Source: Tritrichomonas foetus
Lineage: Eukaryota; Parabasalia; Tritrichomonadida; Tritrichomonadidae
Reading direction: 5' to 3'
Length of the DNA stretch: 64,000 nucleotides
NCBI GenBank assembly: GCA_001839685.1
Contig: MLAK01000749.1
Coordinates: 124,001 to 188,000, forward strand
Shown: positions 39,001-46,303 of the stretch, piece after piece
Position numbering within the stretch: position 1 is the stretch's first letter
How the letters are laid out: each line of letters opens with the position of its first letter
Notes under the pieces: model-generated
Seen by the model: the letters and a program-made list of their open reading frames with translations, nothing else
Told to the model about the DNA's origin: nothing
The model's database searches: none
Made by a program: the position numbers and the translations under genes

Positions 39001-42000
39001 GAAAAAACTTCCAGTTTGTCAGACGTTGTGAGGATGCTGAAGGAAACTGGAATTGGTACTTCATATAATGATCCAGTTCAATCCATTACTGATCGATTTA
39101 TTGCTTCAAAATTGGGTCAAAATGCACAACAAGATGATCTCATATTGAATTCACATCATGCCTCATTATGCTTAAGAACTCCACTCATTGTAGATCCAGA
39201 TGGAATTGTTTATAATTTATTAACCTCATCAATTAGTTTGAAGAAACTGATAACTGTTTCCCAATCAGTATCAAATCTTGAACAAGTCATTGGAAATGCA
39301 ATTTCTGATGGGAAAACATTAGTTTTAACTGATTGTGAATACATGCATCCTTTGGTTTCATCTGTTCTTGATTTAATTATGACAGAACCAGATCAGCATA
39401 TGTCACTTAATATCAGAATAGGTTCAAAACTGGTTACTTGGGACTCAAAGTTCAAAATTGTTCTTTTTACAAGGAGATATAAATTAACTGAACTTCCAAT
39501 GAGTCTTCTTTCACGTGTAACAATCATTGATGCATCACATTCTTCATTGAAATCAACTCAAGCTGCATTTGAAAGAGCATTCATTGAATACTTTGATGCT
39601 GATCTTCTTCCAAAACTTCAAGAAATGAAAAGAGAAGAAGCTAGTCATCGTGTTCAGATAATTAAACATGAAAAAGATACTTTAGATATTCTTGCAGACA
39701 TCATTGCAACACAAGCTTCCAAAGAAGATTATGACTATTTAAGTGATGAAAATACAGTTTCTGATCTTATTCATTCTAAAGAGGCTTTCCTTAAGGCTAA
39801 CTCTACGCCACCTGATTTCTCAGCATTAAGAAAAGAACATCGAACAATGATCGAACCATTTAACAAACATATTCAATTATGCCAAATATTTTGGAAAGTT
39901 ATGTCACGTGATTTGCCAATTGTTAATAATTCTGCTCATTTTTCATTCACATATTACCAGAAGCATATTACTTCCGTAATATCAAATGCTGGACTTCATA
40001 CCGGAACTTTATCAGCAGAACAGCATTCAACTTTAGGTCAATCAATCACAAATGCAACATTCCAATTCATTTTCCAGACTTTACCGATTCGTGACACAAT
40101 CTTCTTTATGTTTATGTCTGCTTTCATGATTAAAGAATCAAATAAGATTCTAAGTAGTGCAGATTTACAAATAGTTCTTGAGCACATTGCAACCGAAGTT
40201 GATAAAAGCGCTGATTTGCAAGCAGAAGATGTTGCAGTTGGTGATAATTTCGAACATCTAAAGTTCGCAAATATTGTATACTTGTTCAAATATATCACTC
40301 AATTTGTCACTGAACAATTTGGTGAAGAATATCAAACACTTTTACCCTTCTTCCAATTTGATACAGTTATTACAAACGCAGCATCAACTCCAACAATCGT
40401 CATGGCGAATGACTATGTCAATCCAACAGCATTAATTCAATATTTTGTAAGTTTAAGAACACGACACGAAAATCTGAACATTGTAAGCTTATGTGAAGAC
40501 ATGGAATTGATTAAAAGCACAAAGAAAATGATTACTACTGCAATGAATCGTGGAACTTGGGTGATTGTTCATTATACTCATCCATCCAAAGCAGCTGCCT
40601 CAATGTTAACTGATATTTACACACTAATGTCAACTACTACTGTGAATACGAATTTCAGACTCATAGTAATTGCTGGAACAACCCGATATTTATGTAGATC
40701 ATTTATTATCAAAGCCAAAAGAGTTGATGTAGAAACTTTCCCTTCAATTAGACATTCAATGCTTTCAATTTTCCAACATCATTCAAGTTCAATACGATCT
40801 ACAACTAATCCTAGAGCAATGAAGAAGTTAGCTTATGCGTCCGCATTATTATTATCGATTTTGAACTTTAGAAACTTTATTACGCCTGTTGGTTTTATTT
40901 CTCGTGTTAGATTGAATGATCTTTCATTTAAAGATTTTATTGAGCAATTGAGAATTATAATAGATGCACATCCAAATGATGCTCCATTAAAGAACCTCAG
41001 AACACAAATTGACCAATTGATTTGTGCTTCAGTTGGTGAAATTCATGATCGTATAATTATTGCTGCACACACTGCTGCCATGATTAAGCCAGATACACTT
41101 GATGATGGATTTTCAATCACTCCTAGATCAACAGAGAAGGAAATGTGGACAATTCCAGGCGAAATTCCACTTGCTAATTTCACTCAAATTATTCAACAAA
41201 TTCCAATTTTCACTTCTACTGAAGTACTACATATGTCATCACAAATTTTATTGAATTGGAACTTATCAATATGGTGTACGAAGCCATTTAAACTATATGC
41301 CCAAAAACGGAAATCAATTGATTTCCAAAGTGCTTTGATGAAATTGGATAATTTCTTAATGCTTCTGCCAGAAAAGCTTGAGATCTCTAATCTTGATAAA
41401 TTAATGAATCCACTTGGTATTTATTTAATTACAGAAACCGAAAAATTGAATGAAATTTTATTTTTCGTTAAAAGTGAATTGAACCGTTTCACTTATGAAT
41501 TCATGAAAAGAATTTCCTCAGAAAATGGTTTAGAATTTGCATCTGGACATGTTCCAAAAGAATGGGCTAAACGAACGAATATTTGGAATTTCACATCAGT
41601 TAATTCATTCGCTTCTCACATTATTGAAAGACATGCTCAATTAATGAGGTGTCTTCAAGAAGGTTCACCTGTCGTTTTTGACATGCGACTTCTTGAATAT
41701 CCAAACTTATTATTACAGTCATTTATTCTTTCATGTGCATTGGATGAAGGACAACCTGTTGATACACTTTCATACCAATTCACAATTATTGAAGGAACAC
41801 CGAACATTGAAGCTAAAACTTTATTTTTGACGCGTCTTTTCTTAGCAAATGGTGAATTTAAAGATGGCAATTTAGTTATTAACGCACCACAAGATACTCC
41901 ACCATTTAAACAAATATCCGCACTTGTTGCAAAAGTTGTCCGTTCATCTTCCAAACAAGCAAAATGTTATTCAGTTCCAATGTTTAAAGATGCGATTTTG

Positions 42001-42162
42001 AGTTCAATGGCTGAACGTATTGATAATTCAATTTGCCGAATCGAAAATGGAGAATCAAAGAACTTCGTATGGAATGTGAATTTACCAACTGAAGTTCCGG
42101 AAATTGATCTCCAGCAATATGGAACAACAATCTTTTGCAGAATGCCAGAACAATTTATTTAA
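30058..42162 (+). CDS. Dynein heavy chain with degenerate AAA1 (motor site lost)
   Basis: 4,034 uninterrupted residues; dynein heavy chains usually have 4,000-4,600. The tail and linker run to about 1,380. AAA1 begins at GYEYWGKTPNLIHTP (1386), a strong match to the conserved G-Y-E-Y-x-G-x-x-P-x-L. The Walker A position reads SSAASAKQ (about 1423) instead of GPAGTGKT, and Walker B reads IFSSIEQ (about 1473) instead of CFDEFNR. AAA2 keeps a P-loop, GPPCSGKS (1719-1726), and AAA3 keeps GPNDSGKSS (2105-2113), but AAA3 Walker B is VFDGVES. AAA4 has GKESSGRY (2426-2433), Lys to Arg. The stalk follows: coiled coil from about 2660, microtubule-binding domain about 2762-2862, return coil to about 2960; then AAA5, AAA6 and the C-terminal region. 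It presumably joins flagellar or cytoplasmic dynein complexes, but as a non-motor subunit. Confidence 0.95.
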   Translation: MFQKFIWKKPLFQNRRMTFPFKQDDSLAQYDDESMPKLKLRHSPYTNRYGFNEKALFSSKEIATHSDPFDICAPGVGTGDAMLQMQNPPLLAFRNKTSKTTSRPNLTSPTNKTRPIHQTAQTSLLANRRPLSALKNPEIHSLDVVRKQIEQEKMTINFQEDPVAYFSKRKDGRGHRFIYLVYKGDPKGPYFSPYELEKVPFAEIKGDYFTMSATGVTHVYQDGTTDTISLDLWAQEKSIFNSIRKLKTFSQFFYWKPFRIWKNFVMHQRYSELDNTVILHPFFKNKEFFSHALFMFNRQTTAKELLHKFLLAFQSQRKFRLEEFESTNKSNIEHLKIKWDKFVTKTQQEVLSLYTTISNPKLVQVHDSDFPDIKRRNPNLAQLMVLEKRKAAKRAAKTEAVNRQIIEIGGFIRMIDYMLLESLSEGCIEAWKIAESNVASEQASVFVVDVIYDNEGKVSFKPTLDVLIESVTTILHESLKTLNLLPRLLMQLPMKPFLRDNGLDYVRLFEQGPQFSQIVDKSILDGVREHIIEIINISYREAFEVSQSFSNFYSIFRMGETWSVQDYLITPDNQKFTGQLTDETPVGLEPDEFLLKPNEQPIIDFKRVQSDINQYREDKKRIENMRNGAVRGALFIDSRGLKGNLAPIPQRALTELEELLSKLASTKREKVKQALRYYSRKLKQDPQTLEDYVSFCEILERCQKTTQQIQNEIEFVDKLFKMFDMFGFPHEENSNHTLFQAFCADKRTALNTRKEHLGIFTEALKMSLGDVDNKINKFYEKATSIPTTLKDADVEQLLPAAKKLCVKIDDLKSKVEELQMQQKTINVALNDFKAYAEVKTAAAFSVQLYEAVGQWHELSRMMTKIPFKITDTEKFKKEVESLNEAAVKLQASAPNNYPILNELMSKIQEISPYVEQLEQLAHGKMQLRHWNMLFESCNHKDEYHEEITIEELLTLKILHAKDKIEEITATSQGESELEGEFVEIMNHWNKVQMPLAESQIKNEDTLLLGPTDPLLLEIQDTLATLSRMLALPYVQGIRENVSSLSSNLENLSLIIEAWQLFQSNWIILSALFNIDEAKNVLPHQANRFQTVQRKWSNIARHTLKDTRLFSVCAYPSLLESLKENNTTMEQILASLGKFLDTKRQAIPRLFFLGNEEVLTLSTTSNFALFTSILTKIFMHVARIDCHEHDGAEGEAAYASNNLQRLKIYGLVGEDGDSIQFQRHIQCGASMETWVNQLIDTMKTTVKDSIAASIPGCQSGSFIDWVMTTPTYIAFITLNVVFCNEMEECFATYESNPRAFQQYESILKRRIEDTSDSFLLPLSSRDEQKLNIILTQLLGFRDRFKNATEKIQNHSPYLEWLHSLRFRFLPNSASISVEFSDFKWDHGYEYWGKTPNLIHTPMIDAALSDCIYSFSQNQLPMLTSSAASAKQIMGATLACLFGTFAYIARPFPDMSEYFLSRILAGVVSTGALAIFSSIEQLSTQSLCYLFDNVNSIITSVAAGNPRITISSHLADLNKNTRILLTADSNFMSYESIPPQLKSFARPISLLVPNYSKIIEVHLTAIGFRETKTITPKFSAFIHAIQPSFHKMLPNLSLSSRILAICNKANEMVHKMRVTLTEDLAIALYAYESFATICDDARTELLQSILYNSFQIGNSVEYMMERMKAVKNESTEAQLRVAVEKEVSSLALDLPSSQYLANQVLTLYSTMLQYNCVIITGPPCSGKSIILDVLRRTFERSEIKEALPNQKPMNILSLFHMSDKWSKIYGSVFEDLDVGPMYSYGLIHSAIHHLLKNINKSHQILKFDGKLTRKFSTYLSEFFGSPTMKKNMLNSLDSFYASPNFHVIIETDSLESATPSLLAKSGIIVMKSLQSDIPYTQIRPSCELIHPSVPFARALKACFDCIDTTNSQVIKSIYCEVAPLIVNKVYTLKNDVCSSELPTRISNGHILLGEILPMYAGILAMRSIDYAGVNQSDEDQIRLCTILSFARMFYSVLKSSEVSSFNTWLCSQFHIDLPNDWVGFTVSTSFSEYFTRPMLMSMRFNKGELIPLSSSKLEKPPILRKTEESSKLPFYIDQISVIHPQILPALHMTKLLLMARQNILIHGPNDSGKSSFLPMIFAEMKNVEPIMIKSSKFLTGKAITDYLCTHTQIVSKSKNSSSSQKNFVLVFDGVESHHFEIMEFIRMLIMTHKIPKFSPNDQKVFEFAELYSFSVIVTARNFADLPSRFQSCFAPIGLTSITETTAQFIGSKILQHYGFKEALANRLMKAAIMVLSQYHHMSTIHDVSCICSTLCFIEDKESETVAVNGLLSELYFTSLHRYPTSEFSDKVAQILKDDFPNQANTIDMFLSFTDLQYPSFDFTNNTFIASYKHHPLKTLQEELKYYLTVYNTNSIEKISLRFTSVTTRQWALLYRSLTRPGSNAVLIGKESSGRYIMSRFAAHMIGSDFVLIESASPDEMISLNERETTIFGTLKEVIKNAIINQKKSVIYIRASHFNERDVRLVADFATKYSFISFFAENELEELYEKVLSVKPATSSQRQQARVLIMELLRSYIHAVINLGANCRYNVDYNRFDQILFDSDCPENFESVVSIALENPEIKVVVGQDESKVQSLMPKIADIARKYTRAFCPNKFYDFVDSFTHYGKADFKDIENKNKNILSALNFIKNLQEESTNVNKRLESLAPTLQRLQVDPESLQSSYNTRKEAIETRRSKLDQEHKLKAAEVEELDAAFAEHEKEREKLQPVCEQTLREVEKLTDNDIETIRITAADPQPCLRLLMEMFCIFLDLTPSYERSGQKLLMGPQFVPTLISKINSNSINEKLLEEVQPYFEKEEMSAQNLDGIAPALRSLYDWVDSLYKMARLNIDLAKEKSTIDEKHRQLNEYIEEMNLEISSIEQVEKTLESESKALIESNKSREAMEKEYQEVDQRKKSIDSIFQGIETLTKKWEEESNNFAQTSAKLIGNTILFAFYLVFCGSMSPEEKTSSLSDVVRMLKETGIGTSYNDPVQSITDRFIASKLGQNAQQDDLILNSHHASLCLRTPLIVDPDGIVYNLLTSSISLKKLITVSQSVSNLEQVIGNAISDGKTLVLTDCEYMHPLVSSVLDLIMTEPDQHMSLNIRIGSKLVTWDSKFKIVLFTRRYKLTELPMSLLSRVTIIDASHSSLKSTQAAFERAFIEYFDADLLPKLQEMKREEASHRVQIIKHEKDTLDILADIIATQASKEDYDYLSDENTVSDLIHSKEAFLKANSTPPDFSALRKEHRTMIEPFNKHIQLCQIFWKVMSRDLPIVNNSAHFSFTYYQKHITSVISNAGLHTGTLSAEQHSTLGQSITNATFQFIFQTLPIRDTIFFMFMSAFMIKESNKILSSADLQIVLEHIATEVDKSADLQAEDVAVGDNFEHLKFANIVYLFKYITQFVTEQFGEEYQTLLPFFQFDTVITNAASTPTIVMANDYVNPTALIQYFVSLRTRHENLNIVSLCEDMELIKSTKKMITTAMNRGTWVIVHYTHPSKAAASMLTDIYTLMSTTTVNTNFRLIVIAGTTRYLCRSFIIKAKRVDVETFPSIRHSMLSIFQHHSSSIRSTTNPRAMKKLAYASALLLSILNFRNFITPVGFISRVRLNDLSFKDFIEQLRIIIDAHPNDAPLKNLRTQIDQLICASVGEIHDRIIIAAHTAAMIKPDTLDDGFSITPRSTEKEMWTIPGEIPLANFTQIIQQIPIFTSTEVLHMSSQILLNWNLSIWCTKPFKLYAQKRKSIDFQSALMKLDNFLMLLPEKLEISNLDKLMNPLGIYLITETEKLNEILFFVKSELNRFTYEFMKRISSENGLEFASGHVPKEWAKRTNIWNFTSVNSFASHIIERHAQLMRCLQEGSPVVFDMRLLEYPNLLLQSFILSCALDEGQPVDTLSYQFTIIEGTPNIEAKTLFLTRLFLANGEFKDGNLVINAPQDTPPFKQISALVAKVVRSSSKQAKCYSVPMFKDAILSSMAERIDNSICRIENGESKNFVWNVNLPTEVPEIDLQQYGTTIFCRMPEQFI

Positions 42163-42512
42163 GAGAATATCAATGTTTTCAGTATATTTCATAAATGTTA
42201 TTAATTTTTTTCATTATCGAGTCTTTTTTTCCATTATTTTTGTTTTTGTATAAATTTTGTGAGTTATCACTTCTTTTTTTATCTCATTTGATTGTTAGTA
42301 AAATAGTTAAAAAATTTGTTTCAAACAATGGAAATATCATATCGATATCATGATTAAATCTATAGGATGTATTAGTGAGTTTTACAACTTTTTCATAATA
42401 TAAATGGTCCTGTTATTTCCTTTTTAACAACATATTTGTTCAGTGATAATTCGCCTTAGACTTCTCAAAAAGTTAGGAATATGTAACCATATCTTTGTTA
42501 AAAATCATTAAA
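42163..42512. other. Intergenic spacer
   Basis: 350 bases between dynein and the CWC25-like gene, both on plus. Contains AAAAAGTT (42467-42474) and TCATTA (42505-42510) before the next start. Confidence 0.45.
42505..42510 (+). promoter_or_regulatory. Inr-like TCATTA before the CWC25-like gene
   Basis: TCATTA, then AA and the ATG at 42513; predicted 5' UTR about 6 nt. This placement also argues against the TTG start at 42495. Confidence 0.55.
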
Positions 42513-43418
42513 ATGGCATTAAAGTTCCTTTCGAAGAAGAAATGGCACGTTCGTCGTCTTGACAACATTCGAAAAGTTGCCGAAGCAGAAGCGAAGCTAG
42601 CCGAAGAACAAACTCGTATGGCCGAATTACGGAGAGAAAGGGAAGAAGAAAGAGAATTCGAAAATATCCGAAAAATCCAAGAAGCTTCAGGCCGAATTCC
42701 AAAGCAGCAACCTCGCCTTGAGTTTCTCTACAAAACTCCCCCAATAAAACGGCAGACAGAAGAAGAAATTCAGACAACAGCAGATATCTTGGTCGGAAAG
42801 AGGCCAGACACGATTCTTTTCAATCGAGCAGAAACAGCTAGAATTAATGCTGGTTACCCTGGCGTGAAATGGTTGGGCGGAAACCGTGAAATGAAGGGCG
42901 ATCTGAATATTAAAATTCGGGAAGATCCAATGACGGCCATCTTAGCGAAGCGGAAAAAGGCCAAACAGGAGGAAGAAGAGAGGGAGGCAATGATGAAAAA
43001 GTTGAAGGAGGCCCAGGATGCCGAGAAGGCCGCCCAAAAGGCTGCAGATGAAATGCGACAAATTCAAGAAGAAAACGAAAGGAGGATTGCTGAGCAAATG
43101 GAGCGGTATGAAAAACGGCAGAGAGAGATTCGAATGCGCCAGAAAGAATTGGAGGAGGAGAAACGGATTGGCGACCAAATGATGGAATTTGAGAAAAATC
43201 GGAGAATTCAATTATCTTTGATGACACATCAAAATTACGATTCAGGCGTTAATCGGTTTGATAGGCATAGAAAAAGTTCGAAAGAGTCTGATGATTATAA
43301 TGATGATGCTGACAATAGTGATGGATACAGTGATGATGATAGATCAAGCAGCCGTAGAAGATATGAAAGGAGTCATAGAAAGCATCGTCATCATGGAAGG
43401 CATCACAGACACCACTAG
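42513..43418 (+). CDS. CWC25-like pre-mRNA splicing factor (CIR N-terminal domain)
   Basis: 301 residues from ATG 42513; the six extra codons from a TTG upstream are rejected. Residues 8-60 match the CIR/CWC25 N-terminus: KKKWHVRRLDNIRKVAEAEA, then a charged helix and EFENIRKIQEA. PRLEFLYKTPP follows at about 73, equivalent to the R-L-x-W-M-Y segment of CWC25, then TADILVGKRPD. The middle is a long charged helix (140-235); the tail is Ser/Asp- then Arg/His-rich (HRKHRHHGRHHRHH). CWC25 joins the activated spliceosome for the first catalytic step. Its presence fits an organism with few introns; one is in this window. Confidence 0.78.
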   Translation: MALKFLSKKKWHVRRLDNIRKVAEAEAKLAEEQTRMAELRREREEEREFENIRKIQEASGRIPKQQPRLEFLYKTPPIKRQTEEEIQTTADILVGKRPDTILFNRAETARINAGYPGVKWLGGNREMKGDLNIKIREDPMTAILAKRKKAKQEEEEREAMMKKLKEAQDAEKAAQKAADEMRQIQEENERRIAEQMERYEKRQREIRMRQKELEEEKRIGDQMMEFEKNRRIQLSLMTHQNYDSGVNRFDRHRKSSKESDDYNDDADNSDGYSDDDRSSSRRRYERSHRKHRHHGRHHRHH

Positions 43419-43501
43419 AAACTGATGAAGATCTATGTATGCATTTTTTGTTAGTAAATCTCTTATTTTATTTTATCATCTTTGGAAATTTACTATTTAA
43501 T

Positions 43502-44407
43502 ACAAGATGATTTAATGGAAGATGATTTAATGAAAGNNNNNNNNNNNNNNNNNNNNNNNNNNNNNNNNNNNNNNNNNNNNNNNNNNNNNNNNNNNNNNNN
43601 NNNNNNNNNNNNNNNNNNNNNNNNNNNNNNNNNNNNNNNNNNNNNNNNNNNNNNNNNNNNNNNNNNNNNNNNNNNNNNNNNNNNNNNNNNNNNNNNNNNN
43701 NNNNNNNNNNNNNNNNNNNNNNNNNNNNNNNNNNNNNNNNNNNNNNNNNNNNNNNNNNNNNNNNNNNNNNNNNNNNNNNNNNNNNNNNNNNNNNNNNNNN
43801 NNNNNNNNNNNNNNNNNNNNNNNNNNNNNNNNNNNNNNNNNNNNNNNNNNNNNNNNNNNNNNNNNNNNNNNNNNNNNNNNNNNNNNNNNNNNNNNNNNNN
43901 NNNNNNNNNNNNNNNNNNNNNNNNNNNNNNNNNNNNNNNNNNNNNNNNNNNNNNNNNNNNNNNNNNNNNNNNNNNNNNNNNNNNNNNNNNNNNNNNNNNN
44001 NNNNNNNNNNNNNNNNNNNNNNNNNNNNNNNNNNNNNNNNNNNNNNNNNNNNNNNNNNNNNNNNNNNNNNNNNNNNNNNNNNNNNNNNNNNNNNNNNNNN
44101 NNNNNNNNNNNNNNNNNNNNNNNNNNNNNNNNNNNNNNNNNNNNNNNNNNNNNNNNNNNNNNNNNNNNNNNNNNNNNNNNNNNNNNNNNNNNNNNNNNNN
44201 NNNNNNNNNNNNNNNNNNNNNNNNNNNNNNNNNNNNNNNNNNNNNNNNNNNNNNNNNNNNNNNNNNNNNNNNNNNNNNNNNNNNNNNNNNNNAAGATGAT
44301 TTAACGAAAGCTGGTTTAATGGAGGATAATTTAATGGAAGATGATTTAATGGAAGATGATTTAATGGAAGATGATTTAATGGAATATGATTTAATGGAAG
44401 ATGATTT
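43502..44407. repeat. 15-bp tandem repeat GATGATTTAATGGAA interrupted by a 756-bp N gap
   Basis: Two units precede the gap and about seven follow it, some variant (GCTGGTTTAATGGAG). The unit is open in both directions: EDDLM on the plus strand and LPLNH on the minus strand. On the minus strand an ATG at 44472 would lead in through MNHTMMMVNQDYKIV and the frame would end at 43468. On the plus strand the last unit runs into FEISKLYLQFYNPDLPSSWY and stops at 44534. Which, if either, is expressed cannot be decided. The repeat is the likely cause of the gap, and its true length is unknown. Confidence 0.85.
43537..44292. other. Assembly gap (N run)
   Basis: 756 unknown bases inside the tandem repeat. 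The number may be a scaffold estimate. Confidence 0.98.
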
Positions 44408-45298
44408 TGAAATTTCAAAATTGTACTTACAATTTTATAATCCTGATTTACCATCATCATGGTATGATTCATTTCAGCATGGTAGAATATTCCAGATGCA
44501 ATTTGTTGCACAATTGTATGGAGATATCAAATGATATCAAATTCATGCGTTATGTAAAAAAATTAAGACTATCATTGATAGATAATAATATTGGATTAAG
44601 CTTCATCTTATGAGGAACTTGTGAGGAAAACAAATATGCGCGGGGAAAAGTTCTTAATTTTTTTGACCTTTAATTTAACCTTAAAAAAAGCGGGGGAATT
44701 GTGAATTTCACTACGTAAGGTCAATTACTGGTATTGAAAAATCGTTTTCTGAAAGTTCAGAAGTTACTTGAAATCATATTTTAATTCTCCATGTTTGAGA
44801 GTAATTCAATTTGGGCTTTTTCAATGATTTGCTTCGTCCGAATTATTGAATTTTTTTATCTTTTGGATCAAACGTGTTAATTGTATACTTCTTTCTCTTT
44901 TTAATAAACTTCCTTTTGAGAGATCGCTGTCAAAATGCATGAAGAATCTTAAAGATCAGAAAAACTTTTATGAAAAACTCTTTTTGACACAAATAATTGA
45001 ATATAATTCAGTTTAATTCCAGACATTTTCATTACACTTTTATTGAGTTTTCAATCAAAATAATAAAAATGCTATTCAATAAGTTTTTTTCTGAATAATG
45101 CTTTCAGAAATAATTCATATGGATGTTCTCAATTTTCATTCATAAATTTGATATAATCATTGTAAACCATACAATATATTTGAGTATAAAGAATCACCTC
45201 AGATTTTCTGGGCTATCGTCGTTAGGCGCCATTTTTCTGATATTTCTCCTCTCAATTTATGAAAATTTCTTATGGCTCCACAATTTTTCAATAACAGC

Positions 45299-45308
45299 TC
45301 ATTCATTT
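45299..45308 (+). promoter_or_regulatory. Inr-like TCATTCATTT before the HMG-box gene
   Basis: Two overlapping TCATTY words about 20-28 bases before the ATG at 45327. Confidence 0.5.
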
Positions 45309-45326
45309 AATTAAAACCCAAAAAAC

Positions 45327-45965
45327 ATGTTCAACGGAGGCTACGATCCTAATCAGCAGCAGCAATGGCAGCAACAGCAACAAGGCAGCCATCAGCCAGG
45401 CATGGACGCAGGCGGTGTCGAAGATCCAGAAGAGGGCGACAATTCTCATCGCCCGCCAAATGCTTTTATCTTATATTCACAGGCAATGCGCTCAGAGGCA
45501 CGTCAACAGAATCCATCCTTATCCAACACCGAAGTTTCCAGAATCCTCGGCAAAATGTGGAAGGAAGTTCCGAACGAAGTAAAATTGCAATATAAGCAAA
45601 GAGCAGCCAAGCTTCAGGAAGAGTTCAAGAAGGCGCACCCAGACTACACTTACAGGAAGGCTCGCAGGAAGAGGGCCCTCAACGAATTACTCACTAAGAG
45701 TGCACAAGGATATCCATCAATGCCGGGATACCCGGGAGCCGACCAAATGGCCATGTTACAAATGATGCAAAACTCACCAGCAATGTACACGCAAATGATG
45801 GGAATGCAGCCCAACGCAGGCGCAGCAAATCCAATGGGCGGTTTCACTGGAATGGCCCAACAAATGGGCGGAATGCCGGGCATGGGTGGCATGCCTGGAA
45901 TGACTGGCGGTGATCCAAATCAAGCCGCAATGTACGGAGCTAATATGGGACAGTACATGAAATGA
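45327..45965 (+). CDS. HMG-box protein of the SOX/MATA sequence-specific type
   Basis: 212 residues. A Gln-rich start (QQQQWQQQQQG) and acidic segment precede one HMG box at about 40-115: HRPPNAFILYSQAMRSEARQ, then SNTEVSRILGKMWKEVPNEV and YKQRAAKLQEEFKKAHPDY, followed by a basic TYRKARRKRA. The RPPNAFILY start and the S-N-x-E-x-S-x-x-L-G-x-M-W segment are typical of sequence-specific SOX/MATA boxes rather than bulk HMGB proteins. It should bend DNA in the nucleus. The tail is Met/Gly/Gln-rich with a GMPGMGGMPG repeat, likely an activation or self-association region. Codons are more G+C-rich than in neighbours, suggesting good expression. Confidence 0.9.
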   Translation: MFNGGYDPNQQQQWQQQQQGSHQPGMDAGGVEDPEEGDNSHRPPNAFILYSQAMRSEARQQNPSLSNTEVSRILGKMWKEVPNEVKLQYKQRAAKLQEEFKKAHPDYTYRKARRKRALNELLTKSAQGYPSMPGYPGADQMAMLQMMQNSPAMYTQMMGMQPNAGAANPMGGFTGMAQQMGGMPGMGGMPGMTGGDPNQAAMYGANMGQYMK

Positions 45966-46303
45966 TTTAATGATACATTTAATAAATAATTACTTTTTAC
46001 TTCGATTTGGCCTTTTCTTCTTTTTCTCCTTTTTGCACCTGAACAACGAGATTTATCAGCGTTTCATAAAGAAAGAAAAAATATAAAGAAGAAAGAAAAT
46101 AATATAAAGAAGAAAGAAAATAATATAAAGAAGAAAGAAAATAATATAAAGAAGAAGGAAAATATAAAGAAGAAAGATGATAATATACAATTGTTCAAGA
46201 AGAACAAGAATAGCTCAAGATGGTCAAAACTATTTAAGAAAAAATAGTAGAGATATTATGCTTGATCAATTTTAATACAAAAATATATAAATAATAAAAA
46301 AAC
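45966..46303. other. Convergent spacer with 21-bp tandem repeat
   Basis: 338 bases between the HMG-box gene (plus) and the coiled-coil gene (minus). It holds the purine-rich repeat at 46066-46175; no gene. Confidence 0.45.
46066..46175. repeat. Purine-rich 21-bp tandem repeat
   Basis: About four to five copies of a 21-bp unit containing AATATAAAGAAGAAAG, with the last copies shortened or diverged. Non-coding. Confidence 0.8.

Larger units (their letters stand above)
43419..45326. other. Intergenic, includes an assembly gap inside a tandem repeat
   Basis: From the CWC25-like stop to the HMG-box gene. It contains the 15-bp repeat with gap (43502-44407), a stretch at 44661-44685 resembling the core of the palindromic repeat without its arms, and otherwise AT-rich sequence. 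TCATTCATTT at 45299-45308 precedes the next gene. Confidence 0.45.

Noticed and set aside
44640..44740. Full copy of the palindromic element
   Set aside because: Only the core resembles the family; flanks are direct, not inverted, repeats, so it was not called as a copy.
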